A stretch of DNA of 64,000 nucleotides from Candidatus Methanoflorens stordalenmirensis. GTDB lineage: Archaea; Halobacteriota; Bog-38; Methanoflorentales; Methanoflorentaceae. Made by a program: the position numbers and the translations under genes. Location: contig PLGY01000036.1 in assembly GCA_003139855.1 (NCBI GenBank), forward strand, positions 38,315 to 102,314. The letters run 5' to 3'. The notes beneath the pieces were generated by a model that was not told the DNA's origin, searched no databases, and saw nothing but the letters and a program-made list of their open reading frames with translations. Every line of letters starts with the position of its first letter. Positions within the stretch are counted from its first letter, which is position 1. Positions 61,746 to 64,000 of this stretch are shown piece after piece.

Positions 61746-62624
61746 ATGAAGATATCTGTGATTATTCCGACGATGGATGAGCCAGCCATAGCGGACGTTC
61801 TTCACGATGTCCTTGACGCGCTGCAACAGCACAGCGTGGAATTAATCGTGGTCGACAAGTCAAAAGATGAGACAGCTACGCGTGCCGCAGAGCTCGGAGC
61901 AAAGGTAATCCATCAGACGGGGACAGGGTATGGAGATGCTTACATCACAGGATTTCAACACATATCTGAAGACACGGAGACAGTCGTCATTCTGGATGGC
62001 GACTACACCTACGATCCGTACGACATTCCAAAGCTGCTTCAGGCTATCAACGACGGCGCTGACCTTGTAATAGGTGCTCGATTTGCTCTTATGGACAAAG
62101 GAGCGATGAGCCGGAGAAACGCTCTCGGCAACAGACTGCTAACCGCCCTCATACGAGTTCTGTATCACGTACGCATAACCGATTCTCAATCAGGAATGCG
62201 CGCCATAAGACGCTCCGCACTCGATCGTTTAAAACTTGAATCGCCCAACATGCCGTTCGCGAGCGAAATGATCATCGAGGCACAAAAAGAGAACCTCGCC
62301 ATTACTGAGGTTCCCATAAGGTATCGGAATAGAGTCGGCCGTGCGAAGCTGTACCCGTTCAGGGATGCATTTAGCATCTTGTTTACCACAATTCGCCTCG
62401 TCCGGGACTACAATCCAATCGTTATTTTCTTGCCCATTGGTCTTGCGCTAATACTCATAGGCCTCGCTTATGGTACAACGATACTTATCGAATACACCAC
62501 AACCGGCATCGTGACGCGCTTGGCAGGTGCGGTTCTCTCCGTCTTCCTCATCTTGACCGGCTTGCAGATAACGCTTTTCGGTTTGCTAGCGGATATCATA
62601 CTAACGAACCTGCGACGACGATAA
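61746..62624 (+). CDS. GT2-family glycosyltransferase with C-terminal membrane helices
   Basis: Dolichyl-phosphate-sugar synthase-like enzyme of 292 residues. The N-terminal GT-A domain has ISVIIPTMDEPAIADVLHDVLDAL and the donor site VVILDGDYTYDPYDIPKLLQ. Two C-terminal membrane helices (IVIFLPIGLALILIGLAYG, LAGAVLSVFLILTGLQITLFGLLADIIL) resemble AglJ-type enzymes of archaeal N-glycosylation. It starts a second glycan block. Confidence 0.92.
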   Translation: MKISVIIPTMDEPAIADVLHDVLDALQQHSVELIVVDKSKDETATRAAELGAKVIHQTGTGYGDAYITGFQHISEDTETVVILDGDYTYDPYDIPKLLQAINDGADLVIGARFALMDKGAMSRRNALGNRLLTALIRVLYHVRITDSQSGMRAIRRSALDRLKLESPNMPFASEMIIEAQKENLAITEVPIRYRNRVGRAKLYPFRDAFSILFTTIRLVRDYNPIVIFLPIGLALILIGLAYGTTILIEYTTTGIVTRLAGAVLSVFLILTGLQITLFGLLADIILTNLRRR

Positions 62625-62632
62625 CTACCAAA

Positions 62633-63712
62633 ATGAACATTGGCTATGTTTCAGATGTAGTCTATCCTTTCGTGAATGGCGGAGCTGAGAAGCGTATCTA
62701 CGAAATGGCAAAGCGTCTTGCCATAAATGACGAGGTGCACATCTTTGGCGTAAAGTGGTGGAAAGGAAAGAGCGATATTGAGTTGGGCGGGATTCACGTC
62801 CACGGTATTTGCAAACCGCTCAGCCTTTATGCAGGAGAGCGCCGTTCTTTTCGAGAAGCAGCGAGATTTGCAGGCAGTTTGGGCCCCATTTTTAAGCAAG
62901 ACCTCGATATCATTGACTGCAATCAATTCCCGTACTTACACTGCTTTCCGTCGAGACTATTTTCGCAACTGAAACGTATCCCTCTAGTCATTACGTGGCA
63001 CGAGTTTTGGGGCGATGACTGGTACGAGTACTTGGGTAAGCTCGGATTCTTTGGCAAACTGACGGAGAGAGCAACCCTGATGATAGCTGACGAGGTGATC
63101 GCTGTCTCTATGACCACAAAAGAACTCATCGCGCAGTTCAGAAAAAGCGTATCACTCGTGCCGAATGGAGTCGATGCCTCCGTGATCGATTCGATCGCAC
63201 CGGCTGAAATCTCAGTCGACGCGCTGTTTGTGGGAAGGCTCATTCCTGAAAAAAACGTCGAACTGCTGGTACGAGCGATGCCTCCAAGCAAAACGCTCTG
63301 CATAGTCGGCGAGGGTCCCGAAAAAGCAAAACTCGTTCAACTCTCGAAAGAACTTGGCTCTAACGTGCGTTTCCGCTCAGAATTGTCTTACGAAAACCTC
63401 ATAGGCGTGATGAAAGCGGCAAATTCGTTAGTTTTACCTTCCAGCCGTGAAGGCTTCGGCATCGTTGCCCTTGAGGCGCTAGCTTGTGGTACGCCCGTCA
63501 TTACGAGCAATGTTCGAAAAAATGCAGCAAGAGAGCTCATCACTCACGGAGAGAACGGGTTTGTCGTTGATCTGACAGAGGATCAGCTCCGAGCAGCGCT
63601 ACTTGAAGTCGACAAAGAGCGTATGCAGCGCGCGGCAAAAGCTAGCGCAGCTTTCTTTGACTGGGATCTCTTAAGTGCAGAACTTCGAAAGTTGTATGAG
63701 TCGCTGACGTAA
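62633..63712 (+). CDS. GT4-family glycosyltransferase
   Basis: 359-residue GT-B enzyme. The N-terminal NIGYVSDVVYPFVNGGAEKRIYEMAKRL and the donor-domain LVLPSSREGFGIVALEALACGTPVITSNVRKNAARELITHGENGF with the ExxE signature are intact. The gene lies nine bases after the GT2 gene, probably in one operon. The donor sugar is unknown. Confidence 0.94.
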   Translation: MNIGYVSDVVYPFVNGGAEKRIYEMAKRLAINDEVHIFGVKWWKGKSDIELGGIHVHGICKPLSLYAGERRSFREAARFAGSLGPIFKQDLDIIDCNQFPYLHCFPSRLFSQLKRIPLVITWHEFWGDDWYEYLGKLGFFGKLTERATLMIADEVIAVSMTTKELIAQFRKSVSLVPNGVDASVIDSIAPAEISVDALFVGRLIPEKNVELLVRAMPPSKTLCIVGEGPEKAKLVQLSKELGSNVRFRSELSYENLIGVMKAANSLVLPSSREGFGIVALEALACGTPVITSNVRKNAARELITHGENGFVVDLTEDQLRAALLEVDKERMQRAAKASAAFFDWDLLSAELRKLYESLT

Positions 63713-63837
63713 GCGAAAAATGAGTTGCCGCAATACGCCAAACATCAGCGATTTCAAAAACATTATTACAGCAGGCACCATTGTATGAGCAACCGCGTAT
63801 TGCGAAGCTGAAATTAAGCAAAAACAGGGGCCATACC

Positions 63838-64000
63838 GTGAACATATTGCTTGTGAGTGAGTTTTTTCCTTTTTGCGACGCCGCCGGCGAATTGCAAATG
63901 CCGGGAGGAGGAGAAAACCATATGTATGCATTAGGCCGCGAGCTTTCTGGTAGGAATCACGTCGCCGTGCTCACGTCAGACGTGCCGGCAACCACTTATC
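63838..64000 (+). CDS. GT4-family glycosyltransferase (3' partial)
   Basis: N-terminal fragment cut by the window end and absent from the ORF track: MNILLVSEFFPFCDAAGELQMPGGGENHMYALGRELSGRNHVAVLTSDVPATTY. The FFP...GGGENH...L pattern is typical of GT4 acceptor domains. The start is GTG 63838, eight bases after AGGGG. Confidence 0.8.
   Translation, partial: MNILLVSEFFPFCDAAGELQMPGGGENHMYALGRELSGRNHVAVLTSDVPATTY

Noticed and set aside
1-64000. CRISPR arrays, insertion sequences, provirus or integrase genes, rRNA
   Set aside because: I saw no regularly spaced repeats, transposase, integrase or rRNA-like sequence anywhere in the window.

Overview
The window is a 64 kb piece of a euryarchaeal chromosome from the methanogen-like side of the tree. 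The sequence supports this with a methanogenesis marker 9 protein, CofD for coenzyme F420, a set of tetrahydromethanopterin-synthesis genes, archaeal primase, PCNA and GINS, TFE, aIF2-alpha, aIF5A with deoxyhypusine synthase, and TATA-box promoters. A methanogen or anaerobic alkane oxidiser related to Methanomicrobia or ANME-1/Syntrophoarchaeum fits. No mcr, mtr or rRNA gene is in the window, so the exact lineage is inference. I found no IS element, CRISPR array, provirus or rRNA.

Layout. 1-1.3 kb: class I fumarase alpha (cut by the window edge) and beta. 1.3-5.9 kb: DUF460 protein with RIO2 kinase, the tRNA thiolase NcsA/TtuA, and a cdrS-ftsZ division operon with a repeat-rich leader. 6.1-15.4 kb: seven tRNA genes (Tyr, Phe, Gly, Ser with intron, Leu, Ile with an unusual D-loop insertion, Ala) among AIM24-like, TlyA-like, ACT-domain, TFE-HD-DUF2110, aTrm56-ATP-grasp, pterin dehydratase and thioesterase genes. 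17-22 kb: a surface-glycan block (UDP-GlcNAc 2-epimerase, two GT4 enzymes, a flippase). Two decayed genes lie in this half: a transglutaminase-like gene at 12.5-12.9 kb and a DedA-like gene at 22.5-23.1 kb.

23-28 kb: LeuC/LeuD-type hydrolyase, isocitrate-type dehydrogenase and, on the other strand, a citrate/homocitrate/isopropylmalate-type synthase. Together these could run citrate to 2-oxoglutarate or a coenzyme B/leucine chain extension. 27.7-34.3 kb: LarA-like protein, CobT, PyrB-PyrI, an HTH regulator, MtnA and an ACT protein. 34.3-36.5 kb: a compact hypusine operon (aIF5A, agmatinase, deoxyhypusine synthase). 36.6-45.5 kb: NAD kinase, then a long minus-strand information-processing superoperon: PCNA, PriL, PriS, GINS, L44e, S27e, aIF2-alpha, Nop10, PAC2, ferredoxin, geranylgeranyl reductase, RNase HII. 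Ferredoxin, Nop10 and S27e are too short for the ORF track and were read from the sequence.

45.6-51.2 kb: PTPS, RlmE/FtsJ, an EMC3/YidC-like membrane protein, Trm1, and a UbiD-UbiX-LpdD set that may serve the archaeal mevalonate pathway. 51.5-58 kb: CofD, then a C1-cofactor run (marker 9, CitG-like, DUF447, DmrX-like, a PHP phosphoesterase, DHPS-related protein). 58-61.5 kb: ThrRS, a 52-residue two-helix membrane protein and a t6A methylthiotransferase. 61.7-64 kb: a second glycan block (GT2, GT4, and a GT4 cut by the window end).

The most unusual observations are: two protein genes whose TGA stop lies in the complement of a convergent tRNA's T-loop; a tRNA-Ile whose extra sequence is in the D-loop; a DUF460 gene whose only well-placed start is ATT behind a strong Shine-Dalgarno; clustered CAGAC/GTCTG repeats upstream of cdrS-ftsZ; and the two decayed genes.
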